Shown here in pieces: positions 1-11,615 of a stretch of 64,000 nucleotides of DNA. Source of the stretch: Entonaema liquescens (lineage: Eukaryota; Ascomycota; Sordariomycetes; Xylariales; Xylariaceae); the NCBI GenBank assembly GCA_902805475.1, contig CADCSX010000015.1:103220-167219 (forward strand). The letters run 5' to 3'. The translations under genes and the position numbers were made by a program. The notes under the pieces are model-generated. The model made no database searches. It was not told where the DNA came from and saw nothing but the letters and a program-made list of their open reading frames with translations. Numbering within the stretch: position 1 is the first letter of the stretch; each line of letters begins with the position of its first letter.

Positions 1-899
1 TTTATTATCTTTATTAATATATATTTCTTTTACCATATTTTATCTTAATATTTTATACGTTATTTTATATTTATTATAAGACTTTCTACTATTTAAATAA
101 TAAATATAATTTATACGCTTATTTATTATACAATTTATTATTATTTATTAACATATTTAATTTCTTAAATATTTTATTATTTTTAATTAACAATAAAAAT
201 TATTATTATTAAAAATTATTATTTTTTAACAAATTATTATAAAATTAATAAAGTTTTTATTTTTTCTAATTTAATTGTTTTTTTAAATAAATTTATTTAA
301 AATATTTGGCAATATTATATAAATAACAACCTAAATATTTAATATATTTAATTCTATATTTAAGACATTTATTACCGTAATTATTTAAAATCTAAAATTA
401 CTTATTTATTTATTTATAATAGTTTTTTTTTTTATATTTATATTAATATTATTATAATAAGTAAAGTATTATAAAAATATCTTTATATCTTTTATATACG
501 TTTTAATTTTATAATATATAATTAATTTTCTTATTAATATTTTTAAGATTTTTTTTACTTTTTTTTTTATTATATTTTTAAGTATTTTTTCAATTATTAC
601 ATTTTTTTATTTTTTAAATTCCTTTATTTTATATTTAATATTTATGCGTATTATCAACCTTTAATAAAAATTTATATTAATTTTATGGATTAAAAAAGCT
701 TAATATAAATAATCTTTATTTATTATTAATAATATAATTATTAGGAAAATCCGTTATACTTTTACTTTTTTTAAAATTATATTTAATTTTAAAAAATCTT
801 TGTAAAAATAAGTATTAATTTTCCAAATATTTAAAATTATATAATATTTATTTAATACTATTTGGTTAAATTAATAAATATTTTTTAATATATTTAAAT
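1..899. other. RIP-degraded DNA, no gene resolved
   Basis: This is dense A/T sequence with scattered CpG and no frame I can follow. It lies downstream (minus strand) of the helicase-like remnant at 900-2330, so it is where a RecQ helicase domain and C-terminus would be expected. I could not find a convincing P-loop or DEAH box here. Confidence 0.4.
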
Positions 900-2330
900 A
901 TATATTAAAAACATCTAAAATAGCGGATTTTAATATAATTAAAATAATTAAGGTATTTTTACTTATTTTAATATAGAAATTATAAATTTAAATGTAAATA
1001 CCGTATTTTTAACATTAATATTAAATATTTTTTAATAATATTATTAAAAATAAAATAATAATAATAATGTTACAAAATTTATAATATATTAATAATATAA
1101 AAGATAAATTTTTTTTTTTATTAATACTTTATATTTAAATAATAAAATTTTAACTTTAATAATTGCTTAAAATATGTCCTTTTAACTGAGACAAAATATT
1201 ACAATATCGTTTTTAACTATTTAATATAAATTTTTAAGAAAATTTATTTTTTTAAACTATTAAAATTATTTAATTTAGGTTTTTTTAATGTTTTCCTTTA
1301 TTATTTCCCAATTTTTATTAAATTCGTTAAAATTTAAAAATTAATACTATTTAATATTAACGGTTCGAAATTCTTTCCGCCTATTATTAATATTTAATTT
1401 ACCTTATATTATTTTTTAATCGTATATTATTTTAATTATATAAATAAAATAAATTACTTAAAAATTAAAAATATTATCTTTAATACTATTTTTATTTTCT
1501 TTTTTAATATTAAATACTTAATAATTTTTTAATAAATATTAATAAATTATTATTATTATAATATATTATTAATTTATAATATTAATATTTTATTTAAAAT
1601 AAATTTTTATATATTTTTTTAAATATTTAATTATTTTTAAAAAATTTTAAAAATTATTTTTTATATATTTTTTACTTTTATTAAATATAATTTTAATATT
1701 ATTAAAAGAAATTATTTTATATATATCTTTTATATTTTTTTTATTCCCACTTAAAATATTATAAAATTATAAAAAGGGATTAAATTAATAATTATATTAT
1801 ATAATACCTTTTATTTAATATTAAAATAGTAAAATTAATTATAAATATTATATTAAAAATTATTTTATTTTTTAAAATAAATAACAATATATAACTTTAA
1901 GCTTATTAATATATTAAAAACCTTTATAATAGTTAATTATAAAAATAACTATTTTTCAATTTATAAAAATATTACAAATATTACTTTACTTTATATTATA
2001 AAAACACATACCTAAAATCTCTATCCTTTGTGCTAATTACCCTTCTATTAAATATATAAGCATTAAAATCTATTTTTAAAAATTATTAATTTCTACTTAA
2101 TATTTTTTTAAAATTTTTATTTTTACCATCCGCAGCTTTTTTTAAAACTATTTATTTTTTAAATTTTTATCTTATATTAACCATTCTTTTAATTCCATTT
2201 AATTATTAATAAACCATTTATCTTAATTATATTTACTAAAAAAATAATTTAAATTTTTATTAAATTAATTATCATATAAATCTTCTTAATTAATTTATAA
2301 ATAATCTTAAAAGTTATTTATAATTAAATT
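900..2330 (-). pseudogene. Telomere-linked RecQ-helicase-like (TLH) gene, RIP-degraded
   Basis: Two separated blocks on the minus strand resemble the conserved region upstream of the RecQ domain in fungal telomere-linked helicases. Block one (about 2052 down to 1935) reads E-G-stop-L-A-Q-R-I-E-I-L-G, then N-I-F-I-N and Y-Y-K-G. This fits the family pattern G-Q-x-A-R-x-x-E-x-L, R-N-I-F, Y-x-K-G. Block two (about 1385 down to 1290) reads F-R-T-V-N-I-K, then TAG-TAT-TAA, then F-L-N-F; with RIP allowed for, this fits F-R-x-V-S-x-x-W-H-x-F-L. Codons at 2040-2042 and 1377-1379 are in the same register, so no net frameshift separates them. Stops are TAA or TAG at positions where Gln or Trp would fit. 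TLH genes sit near telomeres in many fungi, which suits this window. No Walker motif was found, so the helicase itself is inferred from the neighbouring domain. The gene is certainly non-functional. Confidence 0.55.
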
Positions 2331-5176
2331 TTTTTACAAAAATAATAATAAATTTATTAATTTTTAAATTTTAATTATTAATTTTTATACTATACTTTTT
2401 AAATCTCCTATTAATATATTAATTGTTTAATATTTTAAACATTACCACTTATCCTCTTAAACAATATTATTATTTATTAATATATTTAATGCTATCTTTT
2501 TCCCGTAAATAAAAATATAATATACCTATTTTAAAAACCTTAATTACCTTATTTTTTTAATATAGTTGTTTTTTATTAATATTTAATTTATTAAATTTTA
2601 ATTTATATATTATTTCTTTTAATTTTTAAAGTTAAGGTTTTTTTATTTTTAATCTTTATTAACTTTATTTTCTACTTAAAAAATTACCTTATAATACATA
2701 AAAATTTTTATAATTTTAATAAAAATTAAATATATTATCATATAATTACTAAATTTAACCCAACTAAAATTAAATCAAATACTTATTATAATTAATGCAT
2801 TAATTAATATATTATTATAATAACTATTTAATAAAAAATAATCCATTAATATTATCCACATATTTAAATATATAATATCTAAAACTTTAATCAAATTACA
2901 TAATAACTTAAATATTATATATTTTCCAATTAAAATATTCATTTTTTTATTAAAACGTTTTTAATCTAATATTAATTTAAAAAATAAACATTATTCTTTT
3001 AATTAGTTTTTTATATATTATATATAAAATAATATTTTTTTTATTATTTATATATATTTTTCCTAATTATCTTATCCCAAATTTATATATAAAAAAACAT
3101 ATTGATTTAAGTTTTTATAAATATTTAAGATAAATAATATAATTATCCCTACGTTTAACTTTATAATATTTTTTATAACAGCCTTAATTAAACATATATA
3201 ATTATTTTAAACTACCCTTAATACCTATTCGCCAAATTATATATGATTAATAAACACTTATAACTAATCCATATCTACTTTATTTTAAAATTATTATTAA
3301 AAATAAATATTTTAACTAATGTATTAAACTTAAAAATTAAATACATTATTCAGAAAAACCAAATCTTTTAATAAACAAAAAGCTTTTTTAAATAAAACTA
3401 TAACTTTATTAATTTTATATAAAAAAAAGATTTAAAATATTTTTTTTTCAGGTTTAAATTAATAACGTAAAAATAGAAAAATATCTTTATTTAATATATT
3501 ATAAATCTCTTATAAAATATATTATAAAAAAGGTAATTTAAAAAAATTAATATTTTATTAAAAAATATAATAAATAAATAAACCAATTTTCTAACTTTAA
3601 ATTATTTATTATATAAATTAATTAAGAAAAAACGTTAATATTAAATATCTTTTCTTTAAAATTTTAATATTTAAAAAATATATTTATTTAAACACCCGCG
3701 TTTTTAGTTATTTTATTAATTATAAGTTATTTTAAAATGTTTTTATATATTTTATAACATAATTATAATGTAAAAATATATATTATATATAAATTTACTT
3801 GGGTTAAATAATATAAAATATTAAATAAATTTTATATTAAATAAAGAAAATTAAAAATTTTTTAATTTAATTTAAATTTTATAAATATAAAATAATTATT
3901 ATATAATATTTTAAATTTCTTAAATTTAATTTTTTATTATTATTTTATAAGTTTTATTATACAAATAATTTTTTATTTCATTTATAATATAAATATAATT
4001 ATATTAATAATAAATAAATAAAAAATAAAAAAAAAATAAAAAAAAAAACTTATATTTAAAATTATACAATTTATAATTTAAATTCACAATTTTCGTAAAA
4101 AATTTAAAATTAAAAATTATAAAAAAAATTATAAAATAGTTATTTTTTTTAAATAATTATAAGTAAAAATTAAAAATAAAAAAATTTTTATATTATTATA
4201 TAATATATAATTTAATTATAAAAAATAATTTATAAAATAAATATTAATAAAAAACTAAAACAATAAAATACAAGACATTTATAAAACTTACTGATATTAT
4301 ATAATAAAATACCGTAAAAATTTAATAAAATAAAAAATAAAAATAAATTTAAAAATTAATTTTAAATTTAATTTAATAATATAGTTAAAACTTATAAATT
4401 TCAAAGTTAAAAAATATTAAAATAGAAAAAAACTTGTTCGTAAAACCTAATTAATTATAATATAAAAATATAAAATATATAATAATTAATTTTAAAACCA
4501 AAAATAATTAAAACTAAAAAAAGTTAAATTTAATGGATAAACATAATACTTATAATTAAAACTTAATAACTTTCATTTAAAAAATATTAAAAAAAGGGTT
4601 TACAAAGTTAAAATTAAAAAATTACTATAATCCACCTTAACTTTACTTTATAAATTCCCATATATATAATAATACTTATATTTTATTTATATTAATTTAA
4701 AATATCATATTATTTCATAATAATTATTTAATTAATATATTTTATTTTATTTATATAATTATTATTTACGTAAATCTTTAATACATTTATAAAAATAAAA
4801 TATTAATAATTTCAAAAATACAACTTATAATTAAATTATATACTTAACTTTTTTTAATTTTTTAACAATACCTATTTAAATATTATATAAGATTATTACC
4901 CTAATCTTTATATATTTTAATAAATTAACTTAATATAAAATTTTTAAAATAAAAAAAAAAAAAATTTAATTTTTAAAAAAGGATATAAATTTAAAAATAA
5001 AGTTTTTAAATATAAAAATTTTATTTTATATTTAAAAACTTAAATTATAAAATTAAAATTAAAAAAATATTTATTTTTAATTTTATTTAATTATTTAATA
5101 TTTTTTTTTATTAAATTATATTTTAATATTATTTAATTTTATTAATAATTATAATTATAATTATAAATTATTTTAA
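2331..5176. other. RIP-degraded block, C-rich on the plus strand
   Basis: From about 1900 to 3400 the plus strand keeps C (as in attacc, atcc, ccta) and has little G, so the minus strand carries the purines. This agrees with the minus-strand coding remnant beside it, and the stretch may be that gene's N-terminal part. From 3400 to 5176 the DNA is almost pure A/T with homopolymer runs. No other feature is supported. Confidence 0.35.
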
Positions 5177-6601
5177 TTTATTTTACTATTTACAAACAAT
5201 TCTTATATTTTAACTAATATATTTTTATTATTAAATAATACATTTATCACCAATTCTAAAAATAAAAATAAATTCAAATTTATTAATTCTAAACCCCCAA
5301 ATAATAATAATAATATTATTAATGATTTAATAAAATTTATAAATAATAATAAAATATTATTAAATTAAAAACTTTTTACAGAAAAAATAAAAAAATAAAA
5401 TTATATTAAAATTTTATAAATTATACCTACCTATAATAAACTAATTAAAAGAATTAATAAAAAACTTTTATAAATTATATTTATTTATAATAAATTAATC
5501 AAAAGAATTAATAAGAAACCCTTATAAATTATATTTATTAAAAAATTCTTATAAATTATATTTATTTATGATGAATTAATTAAGAAAATTAATAAAAAAC
5601 CTTTATAAATTATATTTATTAAAAGATTTTTATAAATTATACTTACTTATAATAAACTAGTTAAAAAAATTAATAAAAAATTTTCATAAATTACATTTGT
5701 TTATAATAAATTAATTAAAAGAAATAATTTAAAACCTTTATAAGTTACATTTGTTTATAATAAATTAATTAAGAAAACTAATAAAAGATTTTTATAAGTT
5801 ATATTTATTTATAATAAATTAATTAAAAAAATTAATAAAAAATTCTTATAAGTTATATTTATTAAAAAATCTTTATAAGTTATATTTATTTATAATAAAT
5901 TAATCAAAAAAATTAATAAGAAATTTTTATAAGTTATATTTATTTATAATAAACCAATTAAAAAAAATAATTTAAGACTTTTATAAATTACATTTGTTTA
6001 TAATGAATTAGTTAAGAAAATTAATAAAAAACCTTTATAAATTATATTTACTTATGATAAACCAATTGAAAGAATTAATAAAAAATTCCCATAAATTATA
6101 TTTATTAAAAAACCTTTACAAGTTATATTTACCCATGATAAATTAGTTAAAAGAATTAATAAAAAATCTTTATAAGTTACATTTATTTATAATAAATTAG
6201 TTAAAAAAAGTAATTTAAAATCTTTATAAATTACACTTATTTATAATAAATTAATTAAAAGAATTAATAAAAAATCTTTATAAATTATATTTACCCATGA
6301 TAAATTAATTAAAAAAATTAATAAAAAATTTCCATAAATTATATTTATTAAAAGATTTTCACAAATTATACTTACTTATAATAAATCAATTAAAAGAATT
6401 AATAAGAGACCTTTATAAATTATATTTATTCATAATAAATTAATTGAAAAAAGTAATTTAAAATCTTTATAAGTTATACTTACCTATATTTAAAAAAATA
6501 ACATTTAATTATCGCATTTTTATATAAATATTTTTTTAAAGTTAAATAACTCCAAACTTAAATATTATCTTATTTTTAAGTTATTAAATAACTTAAAAAA
6601 A
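5177..6601 (+). pseudogene. Decayed gene for a tandem-repeat protein (18- and 9-residue repeats)
   Basis: One frame (codon start 5177) stays open for 63 codons to 5365, with an Asn tract near 5300-5317. After three stops it enters a repeat array at 5414. Each 54-bp unit then has exactly one stop, always TAA at codon 2. Two copies keep CAA there (6118-6120 and 6362-6364), as expected if RIP turned CAA into TAA. The unit reads roughly L-Q-V-T-F-T/V-H/Y-D/N-K-P-V-E/K-R-x-N-K/L-R/K-P. Half-length units drop nine internal codons and stay in frame. Past the array the frame is open again from 6509 to 6601. A second frame (start 5412) also has few stops but gains an extra one in the variant units. 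I do not recognise the protein. The array alone could be a satellite; the open flanks and the single stop position favour a former gene. Confidence 0.5.
5413..6492 (+). repeat. 27/54-bp minisatellite in a 243-bp higher-order repeat
   Basis: The landmark tttataaatt or a close variant occurs at 5413, 5467, 5521, 5548, 5602, 5629, 5683, 5737, 5791, 5845, 5872, 5926, 5980, 6034, 6088, 6115, 6169, 6223, 6277, 6331, 6358, 6412 and 6466. Every interval is 54 or 27 bp (17 long, 5 short). Short units start at 5602, 5845, 6088 and 6331, exactly 243 bp apart. The variant unit carrying aataattta or agtaattta starts at 5683, 5926, 6169 and 6412, also 243 bp apart. Differences between copies are mostly C/T and G/A transitions, with no net indel over 1,053 bp. 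Confidence 0.93.
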
Positions 6602-7700
6602 TAGTTATATATAATAATAAAAGAATTTTAAAGATTCGTATGTTAGTTAAAAGTTAAATTAAATAAGGAAAAAAACGTTACTTTAAAAGTTGGAAAAAAG
6701 TTAAGGTTTAATTAAAAATTTTTAATATATTATATTAAAAATACGAGAATAAATAAAATATTTTTATAAATGGTATATTTAATTTACAACTTATTATTAA
6801 ACCTTTATTAAATATAAAGAAAAGAAATAATTGATAAATTATTTAACATTTATAAAAAAAATAATTATTTATTTTAAATAAAAAAAAAATATTTTAAAAA
6901 CTTTATAAATAATAATAAAATTATATTTTTATATGAAGGATTTATAAATAAATATAAAGAATATTTTAATAAGTTTTTATAAATTAAAAAAAAAGGGAAT
7001 AATTAATTAGTTTATTTAACTAATTTTAATATGTTAATATGTTAAACTTTTAAATTATTATAAATAGGAAATGTAAAGTTATTTAATAAGTTAATAATCC
7101 GTTTTAATTATTATATTTATATTTAAAAAATATTAAAAATTATTAAGGTTAATAAAATTTTATAGTTAAGATTAAAAAATTTTAAATTAAAGTTAATTAT
7201 AATATTTATTAAATTTTATAATATTATTTTATATCCCGATTTCTTTATAAGTAATTTAATTTTAATTTTGAAATTAAATAATTTTTAATAATTAATATGT
7301 GCTTAAATGGAGGATGGTAAAATTATATAAGTTTAAAATTGTAATAATATTATAAGTAAAATGGTAATAATTTAAAAAGTTAAAAATTATTTAATTTTAT
7401 TTTGTAATTTTTATATATAAAAATGGGTAAAATATATATATGAAAATAAAGTTTTATGTAAGTTATTTTTAAATTATTTTATAAATATAAAGTTTTATGG
7501 AAATTTATAAATTATAATATATAGTTTTTTTTTTTATTTATTATTTTTAAGTATATTAAAATATACGGTTTATAAAAAATTAAAAATATTAAATATAAAA
7601 AAAAAAAGTTAATAGTAATATATATTTCAAGTTTATTATTAAAGTAATGAGTAGGAAGTTACGTACGGTATAAATAATTAAATATATTATAAAAGAAAAA
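6602..7700. other. RIP-degraded block, G-rich on the plus strand
   Basis: Here the bias reverses: G is common on the plus strand (gttaagg, ggaaatg, gaggatgg) and C is nearly absent. No frame could be followed. The block ends at the terminal repeat of the transposon that starts at 7701. Confidence 0.35.
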
Positions 7701-8742
7701 ATAATATTATATGTAAATTGGTTTGTTAATTTTTCTACGTAAATTATCTTATTAAACGGTTGTAAATAATTAACATACCATTATTTAAATTATTTAAATT
7801 TAAGGTTTATTTATAGGTTAATTTTATTTAAGTTAAGTTAAGCCTTTAATAGTTAATTATATTATTGTAATAAAGTTAAGAATTTAAAAATTAAATTTAT
7901 TAAATATATTATTAAATATTTAAGAAAAATTATTTATAAGTATTAATATTTAATTATATTTTATTAAAAATATAATTAATTTTAAAGATATTTATATTAT
8001 TAAATATGCTTAATTATAATAATTATATAAATATTTATTTATTTTATATTAAAAATGTTATTATTATAAAATATTTAATTATAAATATAATTATTTTTAA
8101 TTAAAACGTAATTATAAATAACTTTTTTAAAAATTTATTTTATAAAAAAACTTTTATTAATTTTAATATGTATTAACCATTTTTAATAACAATTATTAAT
8201 TTAAAAATATTATATATTTTATAATATTTTATATTTTAAAATATAGTTTTTATTTTTTAAATAAATATAAAATTTTATAAATAACAAATATAATAAAATA
8301 ATTTATAAAAATATTTATTTTAACTTTTTTTTAATTTTTATTTATTATATTTAATTAAAAAATTATATGTTTTATAAAATTTAATTTTAAATATATATAA
8401 AAATTTTAAATTATTAAATAACATAAAAATTTCTTTATAAAATAAATTTTTAAAAAAGTTATTTGTATTTATAAATTAATTTTTCTTATTTATAAATTAA
8501 TTTTTTAATAAATATAACCATATTTATTTAAAAGTAAAATTAATTAATATATTATAAAAAATAAAATTTAAATATATTAATTATTTAAAATTATTTTTTA
8601 ATATAAATATAAAATAATTAATTGTATGGTAATTAAATTAAAATGTTAAAATATTGTAATTATAGTTATAATTATAGTTAAATATATATAATAAAATAAT
8701 TTATATAAAAAAACCGATAAATTAATTTACATATAATATTAT
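7701..8742 (-). mobile_element. TIR transposon, family A, inverted copy
   Basis: Both ends carry the ten-base palindrome ataatattat (7701-7710 and 8733-8742) followed by matching inverted arms. The left arm continues atgtaaattggtttgttaat; the reverse complement of the right arm continues atgtaaattaatttatcggt, then both run into a taaattat.ttatta segment. Reverse-complemented, the interior matches the copies at 30865 and 34761, including a stretch reading taattaattattttatattt and a tract of repeated aattaatttataaata. No transposase frame is visible, so it may be non-autonomous. No target duplication is clear in the A/T flanks. This copy keeps more C and G in its left arm than the others. Confidence 0.65.
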
Positions 8743-9078
8743 TTAAAAAAAAATTTCTAAAATATTTACAATAAAACGGTTAAACATAACCAATTTATAT
8801 ATAAATAACTTTTTCTATTGTACTTAATATTTACCTAACTTCTTTCATTATATAACTTGTTTTATACGAATAGTTTTACAATTTATAATATTAGTTATAT
8901 CATAAGTTATATTTTATATTTACATAAGTATTTACATAAATAAATAATTATTTACGTAATTTTTTCGGAAAACTTTATTAAATTAACCGAATTAATTATT
9001 ATTATTATTATTACCATAATAAGATTAAAAATCTTAATAATAATATTAAAAATGTAGTTTTTAATTTTATACCTTGCA

Positions 9079-9150
9079 TTTTAATTTAAGTTATAATTTT
9101 ATACGAAAGTTTAAGTTAAAAGTTTAATATATATTTAAATTATTAATATT
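9079..9150 (+). repeat. Possible 5' LTR fragment of the Gypsy element
   Basis: This segment aligns with 14342-14409 on the other side of the pol remnant. Both share gttaaaa, then atatatatttaaatt and ttaatat, with mostly C/T and G/A differences upstream. The position fits a pair of LTRs, but the true ends could not be set. Confidence 0.35.
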
Positions 9151-11615
9151 ATAAAAAATTATTAAAGTTTAATTAAATTTAAATAAAATTGAAAATATAA
9201 TAATAATAAATTTATATAATTTATTAAAAGTAAATAAAAGTAAAAGGAAATGGTTAAATTTACTTTATTTTTAGAAAAGAGGATTTAATATAATAAGTAA
9301 GAATAAATTTATTTAATAATTATGTAAAATAAAAGTATAAATATAAAAATAACGATTGGAATTTACGAAAAAAAATAAAAGGGATACTATTTTTATTAAA
9401 ATATATGAAAACCACGAAAAAAACTATATAAATATTGGAAAATTGTTAAAAATTACCTTATTTTTTAATATTATTTAAGGATAATTCTTTAATAAAAACT
9501 TAATTTTAAAGGTTTAATTAGTAAAATCGATAAGAATATTTTCCTAAAAATAGAAATTTAAGTTAAGTAAATTAAGAAAAGATAAATAAGGTAAAAATAA
9601 ATTGTATTTTATAAATGTTAATATGAAAATGTTAATTGTTTAAATTTCCTTTTATAATTTAATATAATTAAATAATGGTCAAATATATATAAGATATATT
9701 AAAGGTAAGGTATTAGGTAATTTAATTTAATGTTATATAATTAATTATAAATTATTATTAAAGTTAATTAATTTAAATTATATTAAAATTTAAAAAATAA
9801 AATTAATATTAATAAAAAAAAAATATAAGTTAAAAATGGTTAACGATTTAATTATATTAATTTATTATTATATTATATTTCCATTTATTATTAAAAAAAT
9901 TTTATTAATTATTAAAGTATATATGATAAGAATGGATAAGTTATATAATATTTTATTAGAAAAAAATAATTATAACGAAATTAAATAATTAATAATTTTA
10001 ATATAAATTAATTTATTATTAAAGGAATTAATGGTGAGATATATATTATAAAAATAAGATCAATTTAAGTATAAGATATTATAATAATATAAAAAAAAGT
10101 TAATTAATATAGTTTTTTTAAAATTAAAAATTTTTTAAATTTATTAAATAATAATGAAAAAGATGAAAATAATAATTTATTAAACGATAAAAATAACGAA
10201 TTGTAAGAATTAATTAATATTGTTAAATATATAATGATATGTTTTTAAAATAATTTAATTAATTTAAAAAACTAAGGAAAAATTTAAGTTAAAAATAAAC
10301 TTTAAATCACATTTATATTTTTAAGATAAACATTTTTAAAGTAAAAAAATAAATTAATTTTAAATTATAAGTTAAAATTATATTAATTTAATTACCATAT
10401 AAATTTATAATATATTTAATATAATTAATAAAAAAAAAAAAAATTATAAAAATTTATCTTATTTATGGTAATAATGGTTGGAATTTTTTAAAAATAAACT
10501 TATAAATTATTAATTAATTATTAGAAATTATTAAGTATGAATAATTATTTATTAAATTAGGTATAAGTAATATTCTTATATGAGCATTTTTTTTAAATAT
10601 ACCTAATTTAAGAGAAAAATTATTATTAATTATTTTAAAGTTAATATTAAATAAAGACGAATAATTAATGGTATTAATGAATGAAATAATGATAAGATTT
10701 TTTATATTTTATATAATTTATAAAAATGATATAAATAATTTTATTAATTTATATTTTAATTAATAAAAACAATTATAAATTAAAGAATATTTTATATTTT
10801 TTAATATTTATGATAATAAATATGAGATTATTATAATATTAAATAATTTAAATAATATATTTTTGGTATTAAAGATAATTAAATTAAATAAAATGTATAT
10901 AAAAAAATAAAATAATATATATTATTATATTAATTAGATATTAATAAATAAAAGGAATTAACATTTATTTAAATTATAATAAGAAATATTTAAATATTAT
11001 TATTAAATTAAATTTATACGGAATAATTGGAAATTACATAATAACTTCATTAACGAACTTTAATATAAATATTAATAATAAAAATTAATAAATGGTTTAA
11101 TAAATCTAAAATTATAATAAAAATAAAAACTTAAATACCGAATAAATTAACTTTTATTAAAAAATTAATTTATATATAAAAAAACTACTTTATTATAATA
11201 TTAACCAATTTAAAACTTATTAATTTAATAAAATACGTTATTTTAATTAATCTAATTATAATCTTATATAAATTAAAATAACCTTAATATATGTTAAATA
11301 AAAGAAAATTCATAAGATAAATATTTTTATAATTAAAATAAACGAAATTAATTATTTTTGGTATTTCGAAATGGGGAACATATATTTAATTTCCATTAAA
11401 AAAAAATAGAATAAAATAAATTATTTAAAATTAATTATTGATTAATGAATTTAATAATTATTAAACCATAATAATTGGTCCATAAATATAATAAATTATT
11501 TTATATATTTATATAAAAAAACCATTATATATTCTTTTAAAAGGATATTATTTACAAATATTAAATAATTTTTATAAAAGAATTGGATAAAAATAAAATG
11601 GTATTTATTATATTA

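Noticed and set aside
1355..1375. ggttcgaaattc resembles a tRNA T-loop
   Set aside because: No cloverleaf can be formed upstream, and the bases belong to the minus-strand coding remnant (F-R-T-V block).
1935..2060. Gypsy integrase D-R-D-F-R-F motif on the minus strand
   Set aside because: An alternative frame reads K-D-R-D-F-R-Y, but the TLH frame explains more of the surrounding sequence and is in register with a second TLH block.
5413..6492. CRISPR array
   Set aside because: The units are contiguous 27/54-bp tandem repeats without unique spacers, in a eukaryotic chromosome end.
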